From Pseudomonadota bacterium (GTDB taxonomy: Bacteria > Pseudomonadota > Alphaproteobacteria > Rhizobiales > Xanthobacteraceae), in the NCBI GenBank assembly GCA_023387735.1, contig JAEWHP010000017.1:1-64000 (forward strand): a stretch of DNA of 64,000 nucleotides, given 5' to 3'. Of the stretch, positions 43,570 to 51,486 are shown one piece after another (position 1 is the stretch's first letter; every line of letters begins with the position of its first letter). The notes under the pieces are model-generated. The model worked only from the letters and a program-made list of their open reading frames with translations, was not told the DNA's origin and made no database searches. Both the position numbers and the translations under genes were made by a program.

Positions 43570-44451
43570 ATGGAAAAGACCACCGTCTTCAACAACCGGC
43601 TGTTGCCGTACCTGCTGCTGCTGCCGCAGCTCGTCATCACCGTCGTTTTCTTTTATTGGCCCGCCAGCCAGGCGGTGTGGCAATCCTTTCTGCGCGAGGA
43701 CGCGTTCGGGCTGGTTTCCGAATTCGTCGGGTTCGAAAACTACCAGACGCTGTTCGCCCAGCCTGAATATTACAAGGCGATGATGGTGACTGCGGTCTTC
43801 TCCACGCTGGTCGCATCACTGTCGCTATCGATCGCGCTGTTGTTCGCCACGCAGGCCGACAAGAACCTGAAGGTCGCCGGCGGCTACAAGACGCTGATGA
43901 TCTGGCCCTATGCGGTGGCGCCTGCGGTTGCCGGCGTGCTCTGGTTCTTCATGTTTCAGCCCTCGCTCGGAATGCTGTCCCGCCCGCTGCGCGGCCTGGG
44001 CATCGACTGGAACCCGCTGCTCAACGGCAACCACGCCCTGCTGCTGGTGGTAATGGCCTCGGTGTGGAAGCAGATCTCCTACAATTTCCTGTTCTTCCTT
44101 GCCGGCCTGCAGGCGATCCCGCGAAGCGTGATCGAGGCCAGCGCCATCGACGGCGCCCGTCCGATGCGGCGTTTCTGGACCATCGTGTTCCCGCTGCTGT
44201 CGCCGACCACGTTTTTCCTGCTGGTGGTCAACGTCGTCTACGTCTTCTTCGACACCTTCGGCATCATCGATGCCGTCACCGGCGGCGGGCCTGCCGGCGC
44301 CACCACTACCATGGTCTACAAGGTCTATGCCGACGGCCGTCTCGGCGGCGACCTCGGCGGCTCGGCCGCGCAATCGGTGATCCTGATGATCATCGTGATC
44401 GGATTGACCGCGATCCAGTTCCGCTATGTCGAACGCAAGGTGCAGTACTGA
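43570..44451 (+). CDS. ugpA: Glycerol-3-phosphate ABC transporter permease UgpA
   Basis: A 293-residue inner-membrane permease with six predicted helices, beginning LLPYLLLLPQLVITVVFFYW. The EAA loop that contacts the ATPase reads VIEASAIDGARPMRRFWTIV. The stop overlaps the ugpE start by one base (TGATG). Confidence 0.96.
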   Translation: MEKTTVFNNRLLPYLLLLPQLVITVVFFYWPASQAVWQSFLREDAFGLVSEFVGFENYQTLFAQPEYYKAMMVTAVFSTLVASLSLSIALLFATQADKNLKVAGGYKTLMIWPYAVAPAVAGVLWFFMFQPSLGMLSRPLRGLGIDWNPLLNGNHALLLVVMASVWKQISYNFLFFLAGLQAIPRSVIEASAIDGARPMRRFWTIVFPLLSPTTFFLLVVNVVYVFFDTFGIIDAVTGGGPAGATTTMVYKVYADGRLGGDLGGSAAQSVILMIIVIGLTAIQFRYVERKVQY

Positions 44452-45299
44452 TGGTCGAGCGCCGCCCGCTCAGCGACTTCATCGCCTACGCCATCCTGAC
44501 GCTGGGCGTTTTCATCGTGGCGTTCCCGGTTTATCTGGCGCTGATCGCCTCGACCCACGACGCCGCGACCGTGGTCGGGGGCCACATGCCGGCGACACCC
44601 GGCAATCAGACGCTGGAGAATTATTACCGCGCCGTCTTCGTCGGCGGCTCGCGCACCAGTCGCGAGCCCGTCGCCAACATGCTGATCAACTCCTTCGTGT
44701 CGGCGATCGGCATTGCCGTCGGCAAGATCTTCATCTCGATCCTTTCCGCCTATGCCGTGGTCTATTTCCGCTTTCCGTTCCGCAAGACCGCGTTCTGGAT
44801 CATCTTCATCACGCTGATGCTGCCGGTCGAAGTGCGCATCTATCCGACCTACAAGGTGGTCGCCGACCTGCGCATGCTGGACACCTATGCCGGCCTGATC
44901 CTGCCGCTGATCGCATCCGCCACCGGCACGTTGTTATTCCGCCAGTTCTTCATGACGGTGCCGGATGAGCTATTGGAAGCCTCGCGCATCGATGGCGCCG
45001 GTCCCTGGCGCTTTTTCTGGGACACGCTGCTGCCGCTGTCGGTCACGACGATCGCCGCACTGTTCGTGATCCAGTTCATCTATGGCTGGAATCAGTACCT
45101 CTGGCCGCTTCTGATCACCACGAAAGATTCGATGCAGACCATCGTGATCGGCATCAAGAAGATGCTGGTAACGACGGACGAACTCGCCGAATGGCAGCTC
45201 GCGATGGCGACCGCAATCCTTGCCATGCTGCCGCCGGTCGCGGTCGTCATTTTCATGCAGCGGCTGTTCGTGCGCGGCCTGGTCCAGACGGAAAAATGA
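44451..45299 (+). CDS. ugpE: Glycerol-3-phosphate ABC transporter permease UgpE
   Basis: A 282-residue permease partner of UgpA. First helix FIAYAILTLGVFIVAFPVYL; EAA loop LLEASRIDGAGPWRFFWDTL. Start ATG 44451 shares a base with the ugpA stop; ugpC begins one base after its stop. Confidence 0.96.
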   Translation: MVERRPLSDFIAYAILTLGVFIVAFPVYLALIASTHDAATVVGGHMPATPGNQTLENYYRAVFVGGSRTSREPVANMLINSFVSAIGIAVGKIFISILSAYAVVYFRFPFRKTAFWIIFITLMLPVEVRIYPTYKVVADLRMLDTYAGLILPLIASATGTLLFRQFFMTVPDELLEASRIDGAGPWRFFWDTLLPLSVTTIAALFVIQFIYGWNQYLWPLLITTKDSMQTIVIGIKKMLVTTDELAEWQLAMATAILAMLPPVAVVIFMQRLFVRGLVQTEK

Positions 45300-45300
45300 A

Positions 45301-46392
45301 ATGGCCAACGTAACGCTGCGCAATGTCCGCAAAACCTATCCCGGCGGCTTCGAAGCCATCAAGGGCATCGATTTCGAGGTCGCCGACGGCGCGTTCTGCG
45401 TGCTGGTCGGCCCCTCCGGCTGCGGCAAGTCGACTTTGTTGCGGATGGTCGCAGGCCTCGAGACCATCACCGGCGGCGAGATCGACATCGGCGGCCGCGT
45501 CGTCAACCAGATCGAGCCGGCCGACCGCGACATCGCGATGGTGTTCCAGAACTACGCGCTCTATCCGCATATGAGCGTCTACAACAACATGGCGTACGGC
45601 CTGCGCAACCGCGGCATGGCCGAGCCGGAGATCAAGACGCGCGTCGAGGAAGCCGCGCGTATTCTCGAACTTGGCGCAATGCTTGATCGCAAGCCGCGGC
45701 AATTGTCCGGCGGCCAGCGCCAGCGCGTCGCGATGGGCCGCGCCATCGTGCGGCAACCGAAAGTGTTCCTGTTCGACGAGCCGCTATCGAATCTCGACGC
45801 CAAGCTGCGCATCGCGATGCGGGTCGAGATCCGAAAGCTCCAGCGCAGGCTTTCGACGACCTCGATCTACGTCACCCACGACCAGCTCGAGGCGATGACG
45901 CTGGCCGATATTCTCGTGGTCATGAACGGCGGCGTGGTCGAGCAGATCGGCAACCCGCTCGAGATTTACCAGAAGCCGGCGACGACGTTCGTCGCCTCCT
46001 TCATCGGCGCGCCGCCGATGAACCTGATGCGGCTGCGGTCCGATGAACTGCAGTCGCAACTGACCGGCGACATCAGGCTCAACGAGGCCGGCATTCTCGG
46101 CATCCGGCCCGAGGATTTCGTCATCACCAACGAGAAGTTTTCCGGCGGCGTGGCGCTTGGCCTCACCGTGGAAGCGATCGAGCGCGTTGGCGCCGAAACC
46201 TTCGTCTACGGCACCCGCCAGCACGAGGCGCAGGGCGTCGCCACAACGCCTGGCGAACTGCCGCCCGGCGAGGTGATCGTACGAATCCCCGGCGCCGTCG
46301 GCCCGGCGATCGGCGAGCGGATCAGGGTGGCTGCGGCCGGCGATAAGCTGCATCTATTTACCGTCGACGGCCGCAGGCGGGTGGAGAGCTAG
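45301..46392 (+). CDS. ugpC: Glycerol-3-phosphate ABC transporter ATP-binding protein
   Basis: A 363-residue ATPase. Walker A VGPSGCGKSTLLRM, Q-loop MVFQNYALYPHMSV, signature LSGGQRQRVAMGRAI, Walker B VFLFDEPLSNLDAKL, H-loop YVTHDQLEAMT. The C-terminal TOBE/regulatory domain contains GIRPEDFVI, as in the CUT1/MalK group. Energises UgpA/UgpE. Confidence 0.97.
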   Translation: MANVTLRNVRKTYPGGFEAIKGIDFEVADGAFCVLVGPSGCGKSTLLRMVAGLETITGGEIDIGGRVVNQIEPADRDIAMVFQNYALYPHMSVYNNMAYGLRNRGMAEPEIKTRVEEAARILELGAMLDRKPRQLSGGQRQRVAMGRAIVRQPKVFLFDEPLSNLDAKLRIAMRVEIRKLQRRLSTTSIYVTHDQLEAMTLADILVVMNGGVVEQIGNPLEIYQKPATTFVASFIGAPPMNLMRLRSDELQSQLTGDIRLNEAGILGIRPEDFVITNEKFSGGVALGLTVEAIERVGAETFVYGTRQHEAQGVATTPGELPPGEVIVRIPGAVGPAIGERIRVAAAGDKLHLFTVDGRRRVES

Positions 46393-46400
46393 ACTAGCAC

Positions 46401-46483
46401 CGTCATTCCGGGATGGTCCGAAGGACCAGACCCAGAATCTCGAGATTCCGGCTTCGATGCTTCCGCATCGCCCCGGAATGACG
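46401..46483. repeat. Dispersed CGTCATTCCGGG palindrome
   Basis: CGTCATTCCGGG (46401-46412) pairs with CCCGGAATGACG (46472-46483), with AATCTCGAGATT at the centre of symmetry and GATGGTCCG / CGATGCTTCCGCATCG blocks inside. It is the longer form of the repeat at 31-69 and lies between ugpC and the heat-shock gene. Confidence 0.75.
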
Positions 46484-46544
46484 ATTTTGTGCCACCCGCG
46501 GCCGATTTACGCAGTTTTCTGAGGCACTTGAACCCACCCTAAAT

Positions 46545-46641
46545 GCCCCCCATATTCGTTGGTGACCGGACGGCGAATCGGCCGGCCGGTTGAATGGGGC
46601 GCCGTAAGGGCCCCTCAAAGTCGCTTCGAGAGGACTTTGTG
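46545..46641 (+). promoter_or_regulatory. ROSE-type RNA thermometer
   Basis: In the Hsp20 5' leader, ACCGGACGGC (46565-46574) pairs with GCCGGCCGGT (46581-46590, one mismatch), and GGGGC (46596-46600) with GCCCC (46610-46614). The last hairpin, CAAAGT (46616-46621) with ACTTTG (46634-46639), encloses the ribosome binding site AGAGGA. Opposite it lies TCGCT (46621-46625), matching the ROSE UYGCU motif that melts with heat. Known for Bradyrhizobium small heat-shock genes; assignment here is by structure and motif. Confidence 0.85.
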
Positions 46642-47067
46642 ATGTCTCGTGTTCCTTCGTTATCCAGTCCGTTCCTGCTTGGGTTCGACGAAATCGAGCG
46701 TGCGCTCGATCGCGTCGTCAAAGGCGCCGACGGTTATCCTCCCTACAACATCGAGCGGTGTGACCGTGCCAACGGCCAGCCCGAAAAGCTGCGCATCACG
46801 CTGGCGGTGGCGGGATTTACCCGCGACCAACTCGATGTGACCATTGAGGAAAACCAGCTCGTGATCCGGGGCCGCCAGCAGGACGACAAGGCCCGGCAAT
46901 ACATCCATCGCGGCATCGCCGCGCGCCACTTCCAGCGCACCTTCGTGCTGGCGGAGGGGATGCAGGTGCTGGGCGCGGATCTGAAGAACGGGCTGCTGTC
47001 GATCGACCTCGCCAGGCCGGAGCCTGAAAGGGTCGTTAAGACAATAGCTATCAATGAACACGAATAA
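46642..47067 (+). CDS. Small heat-shock protein (Hsp20/alpha-crystallin)
   Basis: A 141-residue IbpA-like chaperone that holds unfolding proteins. Alpha-crystallin core from about 38: PPYNIERCDRANGQPEKLRI, VAGFTRDQLDVTIEENQLVI, HRGIAARHFQRTF, and the conserved LxxGLLxIDLxRP block. ATG 46642 lies three bases after the ROSE hairpin, so translation should open on heating. Confidence 0.95.
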   Translation: MSRVPSLSSPFLLGFDEIERALDRVVKGADGYPPYNIERCDRANGQPEKLRITLAVAGFTRDQLDVTIEENQLVIRGRQQDDKARQYIHRGIAARHFQRTFVLAEGMQVLGADLKNGLLSIDLARPEPERVVKTIAINEHE

Positions 47068-47117
47068 TGGAACCAGTAGCGGACTCGACCGCTTAATCTC
47101 CAGGAGGAGTCGAGACC

Positions 47118-47384
47118 ATGAGTGATGTGAGTGTTACGTACGAACCCGAAAAGGTTACCGTCGAGGCGCTGGCCCATCTGGGCGAAGGCCACATCGCCTA
47201 CGTGAAGCAGGTCCGTTCCGAGGACGTGCCGGGACTGTTTCCGCAGGCGCCGAAGATCGCGCCGGGGCTGAAGCTGTTCGCGCTGCATGCCGCCGACGGC
47301 ACCCCGATCATGCTGACCGACAGCCGCGAGGCTGCGATTGCCAATGCATGGAGCAACGAGCTTCAGGCCGTCAGCGTGCACTGA
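47118..47384 (+). CDS. DUF1150-family protein
   Basis: An 88-residue protein of unknown function, commonly found directly after IbpA-like genes in Rhizobiales. Sequence features: HLGEGHIAYVKQVRSEDVPG, FALHAADGTPIMLTDSREAA. AGGAGGAG precedes ATG 47118 by a good distance. Fifty bases after hsp20 on the same strand, so likely co-transcribed. Confidence 0.88.
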   Translation: MSDVSVTYEPEKVTVEALAHLGEGHIAYVKQVRSEDVPGLFPQAPKIAPGLKLFALHAADGTPIMLTDSREAAIANAWSNELQAVSVH

Positions 47385-47478
47385 AGTAGCGCTTGCTGCT
47401 TCACTGACACGGGTTTTGTGTCACTGAACGCGCGTTGCACCGCTGACGCGGTGGCGCCAAAGTGAGAACGGGATTTCG

Positions 47479-47507
47479 GATACGCGGGCATAGCGACCCC
47501 GCGTATC
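47479..47507. terminator. Strong hairpin between DUF1150 gene and chemoreceptor
   Basis: GATACGCGGG (47479-47488) and CCCGCGTATC (47498-47507) form a perfect 10-bp stem with a 9-nt loop between convergent genes. A weaker stem (TGACAC/GTGTCA) lies at 47405-47423. Likely shared terminator, though without a long T tract. Confidence 0.5.
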
Positions 47508-47536
47508 GTCCTTTCAGAACAACGTCCGCCCCAATC

Positions 47537-49225
47537 TCAGGCCGCGCGCACGGTCGAGAGGAATTTTTCCACCTCGCCTTTGAGATGATTGCTCTGTCCC
47601 AGCAGGGACTGAGCCAGCCCATGCACGTGCGTCGATGCGGCGCCGGTCTCGGTAGCGCCGCGATTGACGTCGGTGATGCTCGACGCCACCTGCGAGGCGC
47701 CTTGGGCCGCCTGCTGAACGTTGCGCGAGATCTCGTGCGTTACCGCGCCCTGCTCCTCGACGGCGGCGGCGATCGTCTGCGAGATTTCAGCGATGCGGCC
47801 GATCGTACCGCCGATCTCCTGAATCGCCGAAACCGACTGATTGGTCGCCGACTGCATCTGGCCGATCTGGTCGCTGATTTCCTCGGTAGCTTTCGCCGTC
47901 TGCGCGGCAAGCGCCTTGACCTCGGATGCGACGACCGCAAATCCCCGTCCCGCCTCGCCGGCGCGCGCCGCTTCGATCGTGGCGTTCAGCGCCAGCAGGT
48001 TGGTCTGCTCGGCGACCGCGCTGATCATCCTGACCACTTCGCCGATCCGGCCGGCGGATTGCGCGAGATCAGCAATCCGCGCGTTGGTCTGCTCGACCTG
48101 GTTGACGGCCTCGCGAGAAATCTTGTGCGAGTCCTGCACCTGGCGGCTGATCTCCGACACCGACGAAGCCATTTGCTCGGCCGCCGCGGCCGCGGACTGT
48201 GCGTTTGACGAGGATTGCTCCGAGGCGGCGGCAACCGTCGCCGACAGCGTCTGCGTCACTTCGGCGGTCCTGGTCAGCCGTCCCGCCGACGATTCGAGTT
48301 CGGACGAGGCGCTCGATACGGTCTGGATGATTTTTCCGATCGCTGAATCGAAGCCGCCGGCCATCTGCTGCATCGCCGCGCGTCGATCGGCTTCCGCCTT
48401 CTGCTTCAGGCTCGCCTGCTCGGATTCCATCGATAGAACGCGCTGCGCGTTTTCCTTGAACACCTGGACCGCGCGGGCCATCGCGCCCACTTCGTCGTCG
48501 CGGCTGAGCGCCGGGACCGCAACGTTGAGGTCGCCGCCCGCAAGACCTTTCATCACATTCGTCATCGCTGCAATGGGACGAATGACACCGAACGCCACAC
48601 CAAACAGGCCGGCGCCGATGATGAGAAACACCACCGCGGAAACGCCCCACAGCAGCAGCGTGAACATGCTGTCCCATTCGGTCGCTGCGGCTTCGGTCGC
48701 GGCATTCCGATCGGTGGTCTGCTTGACGATGTCGTCGATGATCGCGCGGTGGGCGGCGTAGCGCGCGGCGATCTCCGCATAGGACTTCGCCGCCGCGGCG
48801 CTGTCTCCCTTGGCCAATGCCGGCAGCAGGCCGTCCTGGATCGCGGTCCAGAAGCGCTGCACCTCGCCATGGGATTTTTCCACGAGCTTGGTCTTCAGCG
48901 TCGGATCGAGATCGGACTTGATCCAGAACTGATGCCGCTCGTCATATTCCTTCTTGAGCTGTGCCAGCCTGTCGCGGCGAGCTGCAAGCTGCGAGGGATC
49001 GCGCAGGACGAGGGTCGCCTCCAGATAGGATTCGATGACGTATTCCGGCGGCGGCAGGATGTCGGCGATCAGGTCGTTACCGAGCTTGATCTGGTTATAC
49101 AGGGGGCCGCCCACCTTGAGCTGGGCCAGCCCGTAAACGCTGGTGGCAATGACGGCACCGAGACCCAGTGCGGTAATCAGTCCAAAAATCAATATCGCGC
49201 GCGAAATCGTCAGCCGCAGCTTCAT
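47537..49225 (-). CDS. Methyl-accepting chemotaxis protein
   Basis: A 562-residue chemoreceptor. One N-terminal membrane helix (AILIFGLITALGLGAVIATSV), a periplasmic helical sensor domain to about 190, a second helix (LLLWGVSAVVFLIIGAGLFGV), HAMP (PIAAMTNVMKGLAGGDLNV) and the signalling hairpin with tip VVRMISAVAEQTNLLALNAT and EAGRGFAVVASEVKALA. Signals to CheA/CheW; no che genes nearby, so it is an orphan receptor. Ligand unknown. Confidence 0.94.
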   Translation of the reverse strand: MKLRLTISRAILIFGLITALGLGAVIATSVYGLAQLKVGGPLYNQIKLGNDLIADILPPPEYVIESYLEATLVLRDPSQLAARRDRLAQLKKEYDERHQFWIKSDLDPTLKTKLVEKSHGEVQRFWTAIQDGLLPALAKGDSAAAAKSYAEIAARYAAHRAIIDDIVKQTTDRNAATEAAATEWDSMFTLLLWGVSAVVFLIIGAGLFGVAFGVIRPIAAMTNVMKGLAGGDLNVAVPALSRDDEVGAMARAVQVFKENAQRVLSMESEQASLKQKAEADRRAAMQQMAGGFDSAIGKIIQTVSSASSELESSAGRLTRTAEVTQTLSATVAAASEQSSSNAQSAAAAAEQMASSVSEISRQVQDSHKISREAVNQVEQTNARIADLAQSAGRIGEVVRMISAVAEQTNLLALNATIEAARAGEAGRGFAVVASEVKALAAQTAKATEEISDQIGQMQSATNQSVSAIQEIGGTIGRIAEISQTIAAAVEEQGAVTHEISRNVQQAAQGASQVASSITDVNRGATETGAASTHVHGLAQSLLGQSNHLKGEVEKFLSTVRAA

Positions 49226-49374
49226 GGCAAAGCTCCCCGGTACGCGGGCAATAATCCGCGCCGGACGAAATAACTGCGATTTAGCTTAAGATTGCGTTAT
49301 CCGAACGCGCGAGCGCGCCTGGAACCGTGCCGAAAGCGGCTGGGCAGCGCGGGATCGCAGCCGGCTTGCCGGCA

Positions 49375-49719
49375 TTATTCCAGGGAGCCCCGAAGGTCGA
49401 GCAGCGCCTCCTTGAGCGGCGGCAAGTCGTCTTTCACCGCCCGCCAAATTATCGATGCATCGACGCGCTGATAGTCGTGCCTCAGAATGTTGCCGATGCC
49501 GGCAATGTCCTTCCAGCGAACATCCTTATGCCGCGCCTTCAGATCTCGACCGAGGTGACGGCTTGCCTCCGAAATGATCTCGATACCGCGCTCGACGGCC
49601 GAGCGCAGAACCCACGAGCGCTCGTATTCCCGGAATGTCTTTCCCGCCAGCGCCTTTTCGATTCCTCGAATGCTTTCAAGCATATCGTGAATCCGCAGCA
49701 GGGGAGAACGCGTGGCCAT
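49375..49719 (-). CDS. HepT-like (DUF86) toxin of a MNT/HepT pair
   Basis: A 114-residue helical HEPN-fold protein. The RX4-6HXY ribonuclease motif is altered: GNILRHDYQRV has His81 and Tyr83, but the position of the leading Arg is Gly76 and an Arg (Arg80) sits beside the His. Starts right after the mntA stop (TAGATG). In known pairs MntA modifies HepT near the motif Tyr. May still be a toxin with a shifted active site. Confidence 0.85.
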   Translation of the reverse strand: MATRSPLLRIHDMLESIRGIEKALAGKTFREYERSWVLRSAVERGIEIISEASRHLGRDLKARHKDVRWKDIAGIGNILRHDYQRVDASIIWRAVKDDLPPLKEALLDLRGSLE

Positions 49720-50016
49720 CTAGAAGACCCGGGTAGCCTCGGCCTCAACCTGCTTTCGTATCAGAGGGTGCAGCCCCTTGCGGGTCGTGAGATCGACCTC
49801 GACGCGGAGATTTTCCTCAAGCAGCCGTTTGGCCGCTACCAGGTCGAGAACACTGAATCGTCCGCGCGGGTCAACATCGATGAACAGATCCAGATCGCTC
49901 TTGGCGCCAGCCGTGTTGCGGGCTGTTGAGCCGAACAAATAGAGCGACGTTGCGCCGAGCGCCTTGATGGCATCAGCCTGACTGCGCAGTTTCTTGAGTG
50001 CCTGAGCTCTGGTCAT
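49720..50016 (-). CDS. MntA-like nucleotidyltransferase antitoxin
   Basis: A 98-residue minimal nucleotidyltransferase with the GSx10DxD motif (FGSTARNT ... KSDLDLFID; Gly29-Ser30, Asp41, Asp43) and the third acidic strand VEVDL. It is the first gene of the pair and in studied systems neutralises HepT by AMPylation. No transposon or island border is visible around the pair. Confidence 0.87.
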   Translation of the reverse strand: MTRAQALKKLRSQADAIKALGATSLYLFGSTARNTAGAKSDLDLFIDVDPRGRFSVLDLVAAKRLLEENLRVEVDLTTRKGLHPLIRKQVEAEATRVF

Positions 50017-50072
50017 GAGACAACAATATCACGGGCCGGGTAGGCAGAATGCGACAAAATGGGTCGCAAGCC

Positions 50073-50534
50073 CTACGCCGCGCTTGCCGGCGGCAGCGCC
50101 AGCACCGAGTAGATCGCCTGCGCATCGCGCGAGGCGCGCAGTTTCTTGGCGACGTCCTGGTCGCGCAGCAGCCGCGCGATCCGTGCCAGCGCCTTCAGGT
50201 GATCGGCGCCTGCGCCTTCCGGGGCCAGCAGCAGGAAGATCAGGTCGACAGGCTGGCCGTCCATCGCCTCGAAATCGATCGGGCGTTCGAGGCGGGCGAA
50301 GAACCCGAACAGCTTCTCGAGCTTGGGCAGCTTGCCGTGCGGGATGGCGACGCCGTAGCCGACGGCGGTAGTGCCGAGCTTTTCGCGCTGCAGGAGCACC
50401 TCGAACACGGAGCGTTCGTTCTGCCCGGTCAGCGCCGACGCGCGCGCCGCCAGTTCCTGCAGCGCCTGCTTCTTGCTGATGACCTTCAAAGCCGGGAGAA
50501 TCGCCTCGGGTGCGACCAGATCGGTAATCGTCAT
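50073..50534 (-). CDS. ptsN: Nitrogen PTS IIA protein (PtsN)
   Basis: A 153-residue EIIA-Ntr with the phosphorylatable His in YGVAIPHGKLP. Together with EI-Ntr and NPr it links nitrogen status to potassium transport and other targets. Follows hpf and rpoN, the widely conserved rpoN cluster. The 231 bp between it and hpf show no gene. Confidence 0.96.
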   Translation of the reverse strand: MTITDLVAPEAILPALKVISKKQALQELAARASALTGQNERSVFEVLLQREKLGTTAVGYGVAIPHGKLPKLEKLFGFFARLERPIDFEAMDGQPVDLIFLLLAPEGAGADHLKALARIARLLRDQDVAKKLRASRDAQAIYSVLALPPASAA

Positions 50535-50765
50535 GGGGCGTTCCGAGGTGAAATGAACCGTCAGGTTACGAATTAGGTTCTAGAACCGGGGCGACAACAA
50601 GGAGAGATCGGGAGGCGGGCTTGAGCTCGGGTCCCGATTTGGGGGCTTCTACTCCAACGCATGGCCGGTGCCAACTCCCGAAGGGCCAGTTCCTGCACCG
50701 GATCCGTCGAGGCGGCGGACCATAGGGAGGGCGGCTGTGGGCGTCAATGCCGGAGGACATGGTTG

Positions 50766-51368
50766 TCAGGGGGTAACCGACGGGGGATCGACCCAGCCGA
50801 CATTGCCGTCCGTCCGTCGGTAAATGATGTTAACCCGGCCGCTGGATCCGTGCTGGAACACGATGCAGGCAGCCCCTGACAGGTCCAGTTCCATGACCGC
50901 CTCGCTCACAGAAAGCCGCTTCAGCGACGTGGTTGCCTCGGCAATGATCACGGGGCTGTAGGCGGTTACTTCCTCCTCGCCCTCCGCCGGTGCCTCGATG
51001 ACATAGCTCGACGCATCCAGCATCGGCCCGTCCAGTTCGGCCAGAGCCGCGGAGGCGGCATAGGCCTTGCGGGCCGAGCGGTCCTTCAGACGGCTCTTGT
51101 AGCGGCGCAGGCGCTTCTCGATCATCAGGAGCGCCTGGTCGGCACTGGCATACGCGTCGGTGGCGTTGGAATCGGCTTCCAGCGTGATCCCGGAATCGAG
51201 GTGCAGCGCGCAATCGGTACGGAAACCGAAACCGTCCTTGCTCAGCGTGATGTGGCCGGAATAGTTGCCGTCGAAATATTTCCTCAGGACTTCATCGGTG
51301 CGCTCGCTGACGCGCGAACGAAGGGCGTCGCCGACACTGATGCTTTTCCCGGAGATTCGAAGGGTCAT
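50766..51368 (-). CDS. hpf: Long-form ribosome hibernation promoting factor
   Basis: A 200-residue long HPF/RaiA. N-terminal beta-alpha domain (MTLRISGKSISVGDALRSRV ... KYFDGNYSGHITLSKD) binds the decoding centre; C-terminal domain (LKRLSVSEAVMELDLSGA, NIIYRRTDGNVGWVDPP) mediates 100S dimers. Sits directly downstream of rpoN, whose sigma factor often couples it to starvation. Confidence 0.95.
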   Translation of the reverse strand: MTLRISGKSISVGDALRSRVSERTDEVLRKYFDGNYSGHITLSKDGFGFRTDCALHLDSGITLEADSNATDAYASADQALLMIEKRLRRYKSRLKDRSARKAYAASAALAELDGPMLDASSYVIEAPAEGEEEVTAYSPVIIAEATTSLKRLSVSEAVMELDLSGAACIVFQHGSSGRVNIIYRRTDGNVGWVDPPSVTP

Positions 51369-51486
51369 TGGATGCCTCGCTTTGCCTCGATCACTCTGGT
51401 TTTGCTGGGGACGTTTTCGAAGACCGTGGCCACCTCCTTCTGCCTTGGCGGGGTATCAAGACTATCGCGATTTGGCGCGAACGCAA

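Noticed and set aside
44064..44450. Upstream extension of ugpE
   Set aside because: It overlaps ugpA out of frame; ATG 44451 gives a standard UgpE.
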